Origin: Acanthacorydalis orientalis
Lineage: Eukaryota; Arthropoda; Insecta; Megaloptera; Corydalidae
DNA: 64,000 bases
Assembly: GCA_034766995.1 (NCBI GenBank)
Contig: CM068323.1
Location: forward strand, 601,036 to 665,035
Reading direction: 5' to 3'
The translations under genes were made by a program, and so were the position numbers. Position 1 is the first letter of the stretch, and each line of letters opens with the position of its first letter. Below, piece by piece: positions 21,680 to 31,663 of this stretch. A model generated the notes under the pieces. The model did no database searches. It was given only the letters and a program-made list of their open reading frames with translations, and was not told the DNA's origin.

Positions 21680-22057
21680 GGCGAGTTTTTCTTCCGTACC
21701 GATGGCTTCTCGCATTTGCGTGTTCTCGGATCTTATATCCTCTTCGATAAGGCAACGCAGGTACTCGAACTTCTCTTTCGACATCCTGAAGTACATCTCG
21801 TACCGATCGGGGTGCCCTTGAAGCTCCTTCACAAGGCGATGGAATTCGCCCTTTTCTTTTCTTTTTAAATTTAGGTCATGAACCCACATTCTTTTCCTAT
21901 GAATTTGATTATGAGCTATCACAGTACAAATACTTGCTGCTCCTTCATCGAACTCAGAAGGACTACTTATTTCGCTCCCCATTATAATTTCAATAGTAAA
22001 ATCAATCCAACTATATGATAGTGGCGCGCAAACACAAGTCCTGTCAATTGTCTTCAC
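21680..22057 (-). pseudogene. Harbinger transposase, N-terminal exon
   Basis: The minus strand reads RKRMWVHDLNLKRKEKGEF, HRLVKELQGHPDRYEMYFRM, SKEKFEYLRCLIEEDI and GTEEKLALCL, the N-terminus typical of PIF/Harbinger (HARBI1-like) transposases before their DDE core. Collapsing the piggyBac insertion to one TTAA gives LALCLR followed at once by a GT, so the piggyBac appears to have landed exactly at an exon-intron border. The frame to the next piece at 18.9 kb is off by one, so the gene is dead. Confidence 0.78.
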
Positions 22058-22084
22058 GCGGCTGCGGAATACAAAACGTGACAG

Positions 22085-22345
22085 TCACGCGTGATGATAG
22101 GTGTGCAACCCTAGAACACGTGACAGTACATTTGGCTGCATGTCGTGCCGTGACGTGTCAGTACGTGACACTTCACGGTGATATGCTGCTTCCCCGTCAA
22201 TCGCTGCTACGCAGTTTGCGAATTTCCACGGATTTTTAAATTTTTCCGCCGGCGTTTTCCGAATGTTTCCACTCGGCGTCGGCATGAAAATCCGATTAAA
22301 TCTCCGGCGGCCTACGCTGTACGTTTGTCGGTATCGTATCGCCGA
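22085..22345 (-). pseudogene. second Harbinger transposase fragment
   Basis: The minus strand reads IFMPTPSGNIRKTPAEKFKN, then WKFANCVAAIDGEAAYH. This corresponds to the W.FPNCvAAIDGKH block around the first catalytic Asp of Harbinger transposases. It overlaps in family position with the piece at 18.69-18.9 kb but is a different copy (PTPSGNI versus QTPNENI), and it lies upstream of the N-terminal exon, so at least two Harbinger copies are present. Confidence 0.7.
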
Positions 22346-22757
22346 ACCGGCCGTCGGCCTGTACTGCTTCGATTTTTAACGAGTTTTAATAAAATAAGGT
22401 CGCTTGTGATAAAAACTCGCGGCGGCTTCTTTCACGGATGACACGACGTATACCTCGGTGGCACTCTGAGCCCTTAGTGCCTTTAGTGCAGGAATCGGAC
22501 ATACACGATAAGGATATGGGTGTCTGTTACTGCTGCAAGTATACAATATGTCGGTGAAGGTGGCGCCTGCGTCGTCGTCTTCTATGATGATATAATTATT
22601 ATTAGGTGTACCAGAAAAGAATGTCGTTCCAGATATAATTCTGCTCCTTAAATACAGTCTTCCTCCATCTCTCAGTCGACATTTCAATTCCTCTTTCATA
22701 AACGTTCGGAGGCTCTGAATTAAAATGCTCGGCTATATACTCGCCATAAGAAACGAA

Positions 22758-23015
22758 TCAAAAGATCCTACCGACAACTGATACATAAAATGACCTCGAT
22801 GTTAAGGCTGTCGATTGACACACGATTTGTTCCAACGTGTCGAAACATATGTCATCTATTTTGGCTGAATACCGTTGGCTCAATCTAGCATGATTCAGTA
22901 GACTCTCGTTATTGTTTGCTAGTGTATCTGATACTAACCTTTGAAAATCTTGAAGTTGTCCTGTCATTTTAACATCAAGTAGAGATATATTGTTTTTTTT
23001 TGTTGTTACCTGCAC
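22758..23015 (-). other. short open frame of unknown nature
   Basis: An 85-codon minus-strand frame between the Harbinger pieces and the MADF/BESS gene. It contains LQDFQRLVSDTLANNNESLL and KIDDICFDTLEQIV, mildly helical with no motif I recognise. It might be an exon end of the Harbinger element or chance. Confidence 0.25.
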
Positions 23016-23207
23016 CGGTCACTGAACCCTTTTAAAATATTTGAAATAAAGTGTCACAGAAGTACTTTACATATGTCTAATGCGCAGATATTTGTAGCGA
23101 AGTGATTTTTTTTCGCGATAACCAATGTGCTATTATATGCAAGAACGTTTAAGGTAAATAACGCAGAACAACTATTTTCTGAACTTAATCTGTTTATTTA
23201 CTAGTTA

Positions 23208-24293
23208 TCACTGTCTAATGGATGCGATTTCCTCGTCGAATATAATTTTGCTTACTTCTGATTTAACTTTAATTCGCGTCTTGGCAGGTAATGTTTTTGC
23301 TGCTTTCGATGAACTCAGAAGAAATAAGTCCATCTCGTCCGATGCATTTCTTGCGTCTTTCCGATTGCGTTTTTCCTGCCTCCTTGCTGCATTTTGCTTC
23401 GTAATTTCAAGCATTTCCGAGATGGTTTGATTGTTGTTTTGTGTCGTTGTTTCGCCGGCTGCCGGTAGATGCGATCGGGTTATATTTCGTCGAAGTGGCA
23501 GACGGAATCATCTTCGCCGAGGTGATTCTCGTCTCCGACGTCGATATCGTTGGAAACTGTACGTTGTACTTCGCTGTCAGAGGTGGGGGGGGGGCGAAGT
23601 CGAATTCTCATAATCTTTTACGTTCGTTATCGTCCTTCGGGTATGAATCGATGGCATCGAGAGAGACATCTGTTTTTCGAACTTTCACGGGATAATTCGC
23701 CTTGCGGCGTCTCCACTTTTTTCCGCCGTCGCCGACTCAGTGCGTTTATGTAACATCTTCTTAGCTTCTCCCATTTTTCTTTCACTTCTTGAGCTGAAAA
23801 AAGTAAAGTAAGGTTAAGTTAACATTGTTCGCGAAACTTTTCAAATTGAATATTTTATTTTTAGATTTATTACCACCGGAAACTTTTCCGAGAGCTTCGC
23901 GTTCGGTTATCGCACGGCAGAGGACCGATAGTCATAACTGTTCGCGACGCTGTTCGGAAGGGATCGAATCCGATTCATGCCGACGCCGAACGAAAGATTT
24001 AACGATCCGTGGCGATTCCCGAACCGTGTGGGTCCGTCCGTACTTATGGTAGGCGACCGTGATACGGCGAGGACATGATCGAGATTCGAAGTGATTTCCG
24101 TACACGAATCAATGAGTGTAATAATATTAAAAAAATACGTACGGTCCGTATTCGATTCTTCTCCTGTTTGCTCCCGTGCGTTGTTCCTCATCCGGGCATC
24201 TCCATAGTCCGGCGACCGGAAGTCATATAGAAACACCCGGCTACTACGTACTGCCTCTATCGATTTTTCGATTTCTGTCTCGCGTATTCGCAC
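23208..24293 (-). pseudogene. MADF-BESS DNA-binding protein, Harbinger-associated
   Basis: The first exon (24,293 to about 24,150, minus) reads IEKSIEAVRSSRVFLYDFRS and PDYGDARMRNN, the start of a MADF (Myb/SANT-like) domain. After an apparent intron with a TTTTTTCAG acceptor near 23,790 comes AQEVKEKWEKLRRCYINAL, the end of MADF. The last exon reads DEMDLFLLSSSKAAKTLPAK and VKSEVSKIIF, a BESS motif, which mediates protein-protein contacts. PIF/Harbinger elements commonly encode such a partner, which helps the transposase enter the nucleus or bind DNA. It lies upstream of and parallel to the Harbinger transposase pieces. Frame breaks in the middle exon suggest decay, though unplaced introns could explain them. 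Confidence 0.62.
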
Positions 24294-24579
24294 CTGTTCC
24301 GTTTATAAATTATATCACTGCAAGACATAAGATGAGATCCAGATAAGGTAAAAGGTATGGTGTGACAAGTTGTGATTCATAATAGCGATAAATATATACA
24401 AGTGCACTCACTACTCGAGGGTCTTATTACACTCACGACCGTTCTATTTCTATGTAACATCTGGTTTTTTACTAACAACGTTTGTTGTAAAAGATATTTT
24501 AATAAATGACAACGTTGTTGATTCATTTCAGTTTTTCTTTTTATACATCAGAAAGAAACAAACTGTTTTACGCTAGGGC

Positions 24580-25126
24580 TTATGTTATAACTGTACTGTG
24601 TTGTTGTACCGTAGTCCTTTGATCACTTAAAAAATGTTTCGCGTATGAACCCATTCCTTTACACATGTGGGCGGGGCAACTGCCGACTAACGTCTGAGAG
24701 CCTCGAACGACTCGAGTTCTCTCCGCCTTTGCGCCGAACGCAAATTTCGCACTCTTACGCAACAGATCATACAGTGGTCCAGCTATTATGGAAAAGTTCT
24801 CCATGAGCCGACGAGAGAGTGAGCCCGACCCCACGAACGCTCGTGCGTCCCTAACGCTAGTCGGAATCGGAAAGTTCGTCGCCGCTTCAATTCCGCCGTT
24901 CGTCGGACGTGACCGTTTCTGTGAAACCCCGGATGACCTACAGGCTCGATCTCGGCGAACAGAATCTTACATTTATATCAACTGTTATTGCAAGATTATT
25001 CTTCGCGAACAATCAGAAAATCTCTCGACACCAGTAAATGATGCTCGATAGCCACTGTTGGCCACCACGAAGTCGTCCGTGTGCGTTACCACTTCGCCCT
25101 CATCTATCGAGTCTTTTCCATTTGAT
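24580..25126 (-). pseudogene. Gypsy 1 pol, downstream half of RT
   Basis: The minus strand reads VVTHTDDFVVANS (degenerate YxDD block), EAATNFPIPTSVRDARAFVG, and SRRLMENFSIIAGPLYDLLR followed by KSAKFAFGAKAE. These are the end of a Ty3/Gypsy RT and the connection to RNase H. It continues the RT half at 35,905-36,420; 10.5 kb of LINE sequence now separate the two. The Tyr of the catalytic box is replaced and several stops lie between blocks, so it is dead. Confidence 0.78.
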
Positions 25127-25302
25127 AATGTCGCTGTTTCAAGCGAAAAAAAAACGTATTTTTAGTGATAATTTCACAAAATATACCGGTAATGTATACA
25201 TGTTCCGTGTTATACACGACTATCTTACTTTTATTGAAATAACAGAAACAAAAATTTACCGCAAATCTCCAGTTTGGTAGTTGAAAATCAATATAATATG
25301 AA
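25127..25302 (-). repeat. Gypsy 1 spacer with a ~50-bp direct repeat and LINE target site
   Basis: Bases 25,127-25,178 resemble 35,865-35,917 (shared core TAGTGATAAT and TCGCTGTTT). The stretch ends in AATATAATATGAA (25,290-25,302), the target site of LINE1. Confidence 0.65.
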
Positions 25303-25973
25303 AAGAAAGAAAAGAAAAGAAAAATGATTTTATTGATATGAATATGAATACATCAATGCGTTGTACACATGATGGGTGGGGGGTGAATCCGGTGTCTTAG
25401 CCGCATCTTTTAACCCGGGAATAGTGGAGGACGGTGTTGGGTGCTGAGATTCTTGGTGGATCTGAGGATTGGATGCCGGAAAAAAGTTTCAAAAAACCGG
25501 CGAAAGGAGTGTACTTTTACTTACAAACTAGATCTTATAGACTAACATGCAACTTAATTAACTTAGTGCTAACAAACAAGAACAGAGAACAGAACAAATG
25601 TAAAAAACATAATGACATAACAGAACATAATAAAAAACAAGACAGAACAAAAAATATATAAAAAATAACAAAATGCATAATAAAACAGAATAAAACAATC
25701 AAACGAGACTTAACAGAACAAAAAACCGAACAAAAACAAAAACACTACACTATGACTCGGCTAGAGACAGCCGAGGTCAGTTCGACAGACCTCAGCGTGG
25801 AGCTGGGTCAAGCGTCATTTCGCGGTCGAAATTGTTTTTCGCGCACTGTGCCACACAGGCGGAGGTAATCTGGCGGATCATGAGTATATCGCGCACAATA
25901 GGTGTGTTCGCGAACACAGAACACAGGAATGTTTCTGGGTCGCGAAACGAGTGTGAACCTTTGCGTGGACGCA
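25303..25973 (-). other. LINE1 3' UTR
   Basis: About 670 bp after the ORF2 stop, without a long frame and increasingly A/T-rich towards the end. The tail is a TTTTC-type repeat rather than plain poly(A). Confidence 0.65.
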
Positions 25974-28694
25974 CTACGAGGCCATATCTTCGAGACGGAC
26001 TTCTTGCGGAAGACGCTTCTTCCGCGCCGTCTTCGAAAGGGTCCACCACGCCTTCGGTAGAGGCTCGTTGGTGCGCTTAACATACACACTGGTATGCTTG
26101 GCGCACCTCTTGATGTGGTTACGGTATAGGTCGTCCACGTGGTCAGCGATGCGCTCGAGCTTGCACAGGCGGTGCAGCTCAGCGATGGGAGTGTCTGCCG
26201 GGGATCCAGTGATCTGCCGCAGGCAGTGATTCTGGAGGACTTGAAGTTTCCTCCAGGTGGTCTTGCAAACTGGCAGCCATACCGGGGCAGCGTAAAGGAG
26301 GGTGGAGCGAATGCAGGCCTGATAGACGTGGATTTTGGCCGCAAGTGGGATGTTCACGGATCTCAGGATGCTGGATAACTGGAATTTTGCTGCTCTCGCC
26401 TTGGCCAGTCTGTCGTTGGCGGCGGCGGTGAAGGTGAGTTTGTGATCCAGGAGGAGGCCGAGGTAGCGTAGTCTGTTCGACGTGCGGACGACCTCTCCCT
26501 GGAATTTGATGCCGAGAGGCGGGGCGTAGCCTGTTGAGAAGACTAGCGCCTCGGTCTTGGAGCCGTTGACGCGGATCTTGTTTTTATTGAAGTAGGCGCT
26601 TGTTTGGGCGAGAGCAGTCTCCATGCTACGCAGAGAGGTAGCCACGGAGTTTTTGAGGGAAGAGGTGAACAGGGCGGTGTCGTCAGCGTAGAAGGCTCTG
26701 TTAATGGAAGTTCGGAGCTTCGGGAAGTCATGGATATAGAATGTGAACAGGAGTGGGCCCAGGACACTGCCCTGGGGTACTCTTGCTGGAATCGGAATGA
26801 GGTCGGAACGAGACCCATCTGAGTCGACGTAGAACTGACGCTGGTTCAGGTAGGAATGGATCGTTTTGACTAGGTAGGTCGGGACTAGTCGTTGGTCAAG
26901 CTTCCACACAAGGTGGTCAAGCCAGACCGAGTCGAAAGCTTTCTCGATGTCAAGCGAGACAAGCAGTGTAGGGCGTCTGCGTTTCAGGTCAACAGTTACA
27001 TGTCTGGTGATCCTGGCAAGTTGGTGGGTTGTTGAGTGTTTTTTCCTGAACCCAAATTGCTCAGGAGGGATGATATTAAAGGCATCCAGGTAACTCTGGA
27101 TGCGGGAGTGAATGGTGCGCTCGTAAAGTTTACTGAGGGCAGGTAGGAGGCTGATTGGCCGGTAGCTGGAGGGGTTGGATTTAGGCTTACCGGGTTTGGG
27201 GATGGGTATGACCTTAGCAGTCTTCCAGTGCTGCGGGAAGTGATTAAGGTCCATGGCGGCGTTGAAGACGCGCACCAGGTACGAGATGGCGAGGCGGGGA
27301 AGGTTCCTCACCATCTGATTTGCAATGCCGTCCTGGCCTGGCGACTTGCGATTTTTCAACGCTTTGATGAGCCCACTCAGCTCGGCGTTGGTCGTCGGCG
27401 CTGTGCACGGCGACGAGGGGAGTGCAGCCAGCTTGGCTACGGCAGCAGTGACTTTACGGTCATGGGAGGGATTCCCCAGGTGTTGGGATATGGTGTGGGC
27501 ATTGGCGAAGGCCCGGGAAATGGCCTCGGCTCTCCCGGCTTGTGTGGAGACAACACCCTGGTCGGTGATGAGTGCGGTGGGAGGGTCCCGGTGGATCAGC
27601 AGTCTCCTGACCAGGGACCAGACAGTGTTGTTATTGTCCTGAAGGACCTTCAGGGCGTGCTGCTCCCATTGAGCGGAGCGATCGGCCTTAATGGCCTCGG
27701 AGATTAACTTGGAGAGCCGGTTCAATTCGGTCTTGTGGCGCGGGTCCCGAGTGGCTTTCCATTGTTTCCTGGCGCGATATCGAGAACTTATGAGGTTCTT
27801 GATTTCGCGCGAGGGCCGATATTGATTTGATGGTGGTCTACGCACCTTCGGGATGTGCAGGTCCGCCGCCTTCTTCATGGATTTCTCCAGAGTGCTGACG
27901 CAACTGTCGACATCGGCAGCGGTCAGCAGCTCTCCCGGAAGGCAGATCGACTGGTTGAGCGAGCTTTTGAAGCCCTTCCAGTCTGCCTGGCTGAAGTCGT
28001 ACGTAGGTTTCAACCTAGTAGCCATTTTGTACATCCGGTCAATGGTGATGAGAACCGGGATGTGGTCTGAGCTCGGGCCTTCGACGGTTTGAAGGGTGAG
28101 GGGGTGATTTTCTAGGTTCCTCACGAGCGCGAGGTCGATGGTTGAGGGGTTTTGGTCCGGACGGTCGGGGTAGTGGGTGTAGTCCGGAGGGTAGTGCAGG
28201 ATCAATGGAGTCAGTGTCTCGTCCAGAAACTTGAATAGCTTGCGGCCATTGTCGTTAATGGAGAGACAGTTCCAGGAGAGGTGGGTAGCATTGAAGTCAC
28301 CTACAATGCACGTGGGAGTGTCCTGGGAGGCAAGTATGTCCAGGTGGTGGGTGTCAAGTTTGGTGACGTACAGTCCGGTTATTTTGAGTCGGGGTCTGCC
28401 GTCTATTTGGACATTAATATGTTCGGTAGGGATGTCCGAGTCAAGGAGTCGTACGTGCGGGATGTCGCGTTTGACTAGCATGACTAGTCCTCCGCCCCGC
28501 GTGGGTCGGTCACGTCGGTGTACGTGGTAGTTCGGTATGCGTAGGGTATACCTAGCGGAGAGGTTGGTTTCAGTAATGACGGCAACGTCGGCGTCATGGA
28601 AGGAGAGGAGTTGTAGCAGGTCGGGCTTCTTGTTAAGAATGCCCCCCTGGATGTTGAAATTAATTATTTTTAGTTGGGGGGTGAAGGTGGCGGC
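25974..28694 (-). CDS. LINE1 ORF2: endonuclease-reverse transcriptase
   Basis: The frame encodes about 906 residues. The N-terminal APE-type endonuclease has LKIINFNIQGG, VAVITETNL, CIVGDFNATHLSWNC and SSDHIPVL (catalytic His). The RT has KVIPIPKPGKP, SYRPISLLPALSKLYE, EQFGFRKKHST, VSLDIEKAFDSVW, ARVPQGSVLGP and AFYADDTALF (YADD). It nicks the target and primes cDNA from it. The first Met is 71 codons into the domain; the upstream 71 codons (from 28,694) are endonuclease sequence in the same frame as ORF1, directly after its TAA. I therefore start the feature at 28,694: translation presumably relies on stop readthrough or re-initiation without AUG. All catalytic motifs look intact. Confidence 0.9.
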   Translation of the reverse strand, partial: AATFTPQLKIINFNIQGGILNKKPDLLQLLSFHDADVAVITETNLSARYTLRIPNYHVHRRDRPTRGGGLVMLVKRDIPHVRLLDSDIPTEHINVQIDGRPRLKITGLYVTKLDTHHLDILASQDTPTCIVGDFNATHLSWNCLSINDNGRKLFKFLDETLTPLILHYPPDYTHYPDRPDQNPSTIDLALVRNLENHPLTLQTVEGPSSDHIPVLITIDRMYKMATRLKPTYDFSQADWKGFKSSLNQSICLPGELLTAADVDSCVSTLEKSMKKAADLHIPKVRRPPSNQYRPSREIKNLISSRYRARKQWKATRDPRHKTELNRLSKLISEAIKADRSAQWEQHALKVLQDNNNTVWSLVRRLLIHRDPPTALITDQGVVSTQAGRAEAISRAFANAHTISQHLGNPSHDRKVTAAVAKLAALPSSPCTAPTTNAELSGLIKALKNRKSPGQDGIANQMVRNLPRLAISYLVRVFNAAMDLNHFPQHWKTAKVIPIPKPGKPKSNPSSYRPISLLPALSKLYERTIHSRIQSYLDAFNIIPPEQFGFRKKHSTTHQLARITRHVTVDLKRRRPTLLVSLDIEKAFDSVWLDHLVWKLDQRLVPTYLVKTIHSYLNQRQFYVDSDGSRSDLIPIPARVPQGSVLGPLLFTFYIHDFPKLRTSINRAFYADDTALFTSSLKNSVATSLRSMETALAQTSAYFNKNKIRVNGSKTEALVFSTGYAPPLGIKFQGEVVRTSNRLRYLGLLLDHKLTFTAAANDRLAKARAAKFQLSSILRSVNIPLAAKIHVYQACIRSTLLYAAPVWLPVCKTTWRKLQVLQNHCLRQITGSPADTPIAELHRLCKLERIADHVDDLYRNHIKRCAKHTSVYVKRTNEPLPKAWWTLSKTARKKRLPQEVRLEDMAS

Positions 28695-30650
28695 TTAAGG
28701 GAATAGCATCTGGAATTCGTTGAGAGCATTAATTCTCTCGAACGGTCCAGTTGCTACTAGGAGCTTGGATGTGAGGGTTGTGAGAGCTTTGCCGAGGGAT
28801 TTGAGATCGACGAGTGACCCCAGAAGCCTCAGCTGAGTGATGCATAGATCGAGGTCTGAGGTGATCTCTTGCATAGAGGAAGTGTCAGCGGCCGCAGAAG
28901 GGTTGCGGCCCAGAGGGGGTGCTGCGGGCGGTGCCCGAGTGGGGAAGGAAATTTGGGTGGGGATCGGTACCTGCTGTGCTGACGGCACTGTTGAGGTGTT
29001 GGGCGCCGAGGAGCTGCTCGGAAGTGGCTGCCTCTGAACTCCGGCTCTGGCTCCCATCGCTGGGAACTGGTGCAAGCATTGCAGTGCTGGTGCTGGCGGT
29101 GACGATCCGGTTGGTGTCGGTGTAGTAGCTGGATTTCCAGCAGTGGTGGCAGGCGGGAGCCTGACCCAGGCACTGGTGGTGGGAGGTGGCACCGGGACGA
29201 GACGCCTCGGTTGCTGAGCTGCGTTGTCGGCCTTGCCGTTTTTGGCGGCATACTCCGCGTACACCGGGCAGAGTCGGTGGTTAGCAGTATGCGGCCCACC
29301 GCAGTTTGCGCATGTGGCCGGTGTGTGACTTGGTTTTACGCACGTGGCCGTTGCGTGATTCCCGGCGCATTTCACGCACCGGGGTTGAACATAGCAGTTG
29401 GTGCCAGTGTGTCCAAAGCGTTGGCAGCGACGGCACTGAGTGACGCCAGTGCCCTTGTACTTCCTCCAGTAGACCCTATAATTAAATAGGTAGGAGGTCG
29501 CCATGATGGTGCTCACGGAGGTGCCGTTGGCAAAATCAATTTTATAGAGCGGCTGCCAAGGGTTGGCACCGCTCATTTTATAGACCCGCTGGGCCGTGAG
29601 GTTGGCTGCTGCCAACGCTTGTATGAGCCTGTCCGGGTGAACATCCGGCAGGCCCCTGGCAACGAACACCACCGGTTTTTTGTCCTGCGGTGTAAAGGAA
29701 TAAAATTGGTCTGTGCCTGAGCCAGCTAGGTTTTCTCTGACGACCTCGTAGTCCGACAGGTTGCTGCACGTGATCTTCAGACCTCGCCGCAGCGTTTTGT
29801 ATTGGACACGCTCGGTTGTAATTTCCGCAACGTGGTCACCGAATTCGAGGGCATCCCTAGGCTTGTCCCTCAGCATGATGGGCGGAGGGCGCCTAGGTTT
29901 CCGCTGGGGTGCGGAGGGTGCATCGGCAGCTGGGGCTGCGGATGTGGTGGCGGCGCCGGTGACGCCGCTATCTTCTTTCTCAGTCGAGACCGTACTCGCT
30001 GAGGGGATCTCTGGCTGTGGGCCAGGTGCAAACAGGGCAGTAAACCTGTTTGTGGAGAAAAACGCCGAGGTACCGTCGACGTTAGCGGCTGCCGCCTGAG
30101 GAGAGGCGGGTCGGCTGGAGCCGGTGGAGGCCGGCGAGGTGCGCCCGCTCTTTTTACGCTTCACCAGCGTGTACTCGGCGTTGATGCCGTCAAGCTCTCT
30201 GTGAGGGCGAGATTCTTCGGGTCTCGGCGAGGCCGGGGCAGTGGATGCGGCAGGTGCCGGGACAGCGGGTGCGGCGGAGGCCTGGGCGACGGGGGACGTC
30301 GATGTGGTGAGTCCGGCAACAGTGCCGGGCGTGCTGACGGCTGCAGATGTTGCGGCCTTGCGGGTGGCCTTGGTGGCCGTTTTGGCAGGCGGCGCCATTT
30401 GACGTGGTGGACTCGCGGAGGGGACGTTTACGATCTCCGTAGTGCTTTTGCCTTTTATGATGACCGGCTGGCCATCCTTGAGGATCTTCCTAAATCTGGT
30501 TTTTCTCAGTACCGCTACATTAGGTGGAGAGGCGGTTGAGGGAGAGGGGTCTCTCAGGACAGAGGAGGCCGAAACGGTCAGTGACCGTGGATCATGGGGA
30601 CCGGGACGGAGCTGGGTGCTCACTGCGTGGGGCGAGACAGGTTCCGACAT
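28695..30650 (-). CDS. LINE1 ORF1: Gag-like RNA-binding protein
   Basis: 651 residues from ATG at 30,650. The first ~240 residues are Pro/Ala/Ser-rich and presumably disordered. Residues about 255-400 form the pre-C2HC (RRM-like) region (RPPPIMLRDKPRDALEFG, VVFVARGLPDV, TSYLFNYRVYWRKY). Three C2HC knuckles follow at about 406-461: CRRCQRFGHTGTNC, CVKCAGNHATATC and CANCGGPHTANHRLC. Such proteins package LINE RNA and, in relatives, guide it to the nucleus. It ends QMLFP-TAA, and the next codon opens ORF2 in the same frame. A relic of a close relative lies at 55.77-56.85 kb. Confidence 0.9.
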   Translation of the reverse strand: MSEPVSPHAVSTQLRPGPHDPRSLTVSASSVLRDPSPSTASPPNVAVLRKTRFRKILKDGQPVIIKGKSTTEIVNVPSASPPRQMAPPAKTATKATRKAATSAAVSTPGTVAGLTTSTSPVAQASAAPAVPAPAASTAPASPRPEESRPHRELDGINAEYTLVKRKKSGRTSPASTGSSRPASPQAAAANVDGTSAFFSTNRFTALFAPGPQPEIPSASTVSTEKEDSGVTGAATTSAAPAADAPSAPQRKPRRPPPIMLRDKPRDALEFGDHVAEITTERVQYKTLRRGLKITCSNLSDYEVVRENLAGSGTDQFYSFTPQDKKPVVFVARGLPDVHPDRLIQALAAANLTAQRVYKMSGANPWQPLYKIDFANGTSVSTIMATSYLFNYRVYWRKYKGTGVTQCRRCQRFGHTGTNCYVQPRCVKCAGNHATATCVKPSHTPATCANCGGPHTANHRLCPVYAEYAAKNGKADNAAQQPRRLVPVPPPTTSAWVRLPPATTAGNPATTPTPTGSSPPAPALQCLHQFPAMGARAGVQRQPLPSSSSAPNTSTVPSAQQVPIPTQISFPTRAPPAAPPLGRNPSAAADTSSMQEITSDLDLCITQLRLLGSLVDLKSLGKALTTLTSKLLVATGPFERINALNEFQMLFP

Positions 30651-31342
30651 AAATACTTACGCGGAAGGGGAAAGGGAGGTTGACATTTCTGCCAACAGAG
30701 GAATCACATATATATATAGGCAATAGGGATACCGTGGCGCAGCCAGAAGCGAGACAGATCTAGTTGCTGTTTGTGAAAGTCAGAAGGACCAGGAGGCAAG
30801 GCAGCCAGCACACCGTACGAACGCCAGATGCGGTAGTAAAAGCAAGAATAATTGTTTATCACAGTACCTGGTGATGAGACTGCTGGATGCACTCGACACT
30901 GACACTGTTTACAATGTTCACTGATTGAGTTTAAGATTAAAAAATTAAAGATTTTAAAAATTTAAAAATTAAAAGAAAAATTTTTTTAAAAATTAAAAAA
31001 AAATAAAAATCAACACTTAAGAAATTAAAAATTAAAAAATAAGATTGATATTATTGATATTGATATTAATTAGATTAAATCCAAGAAATAAAGTTTAAAA
31101 ATAAAAAGAGATGAAAATAAAATTTAAAAATTAAAAATTATGAAAAAATTATGACGAGTCACTATAACTATAACCGAACTGTATGTTACTGCACTAGACA
31201 CTGCACTGGACACTGTATACTGTATGCTGCGCACTGTGATCACACAGGCTGAAGCAATGGTGGTGGTGGTATAACAATGCTCGAGCGGTGGGAGCTGCTG
31301 CTCCGTCAGACGTCCGCTTCTTTCGGCTGCTCGCTTCGGAAT
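30651..31342 (-). other. LINE1 5' UTR with AT-rich low-complexity block
   Basis: Upstream of ORF1. Bases about 30,945-31,150 are an A/T-rich block of TTAAAAATTAAA-like words; both sides are more balanced and contain CACTG-rich words (for example near 30,895 and 31,195). No internal gene. LINE promoters are internal, but I see no specific promoter motif. Confidence 0.5.
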
Positions 31343-31356
31343 GAATATAATATGAA
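31343..31356. repeat. shared target-site duplication between LINE1 and LINE2
   Basis: GAATATAATATGAA. It serves as the right duplication of LINE1 (copy at 25,290-25,302, 13 bp) and the left duplication of LINE2 (copy at 35,851-35,864, 14 bp). Confidence 0.85.
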
Positions 31357-31663
31357 TTTTTTTTTTTTTTTTTGCACGAATTTAAGGTGTTGTTGGTCAG
31401 CATATGGATAGCATCAGCATATTTATAGGCCATCTGGGGCCCCGATAACAGCCAAAGTCTTGATATAGTTTCGAGACTGGCTCGACTACTTAATTTCCAT
31501 ATATGTCTTCGCGCTGACGTGCTCATATCCGGGAAAAGTTTCAAAAAACCCGGATGTCTTGTAGGAAAGGTGAAGCCCCTACCTCCCCTTACCCCCTCCT
31601 GCCGTGGGGCCTGACTAGTTTAACTAGTGTCGTATTTGAGTGTTTTGTGACGGTTTTAAGCCC

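Larger units (their letters stand above)
25303..31342 (-). mobile_element. LINE1: near-intact Jockey-like non-LTR retrotransposon
   Basis: A 6-kb element reading leftwards: 5' UTR about 690 bp, ORF1 651 codons, ORF2 about 906 codons, 3' UTR about 670 bp ending in TTTTC repeats on its own strand. The 13-bp sequence AATATAATATGAA flanks it at 25,290-25,302 and 31,344-31,356. It sits in the Gypsy 1 RT, next to LINE2. Both ORFs are uninterrupted. The 5' end is set by the duplication rather than by comparison with another copy, and the AT-rich 5' UTR could hide another insertion. Confidence 0.82.

Noticed and set aside
27228..27707. 159-codon plus-strand frame, and many others at 26.1-30.7 kb
   Set aside because: Antisense shadows of LINE1 ORF1/ORF2, whose minus-strand proteins carry clear family motifs.
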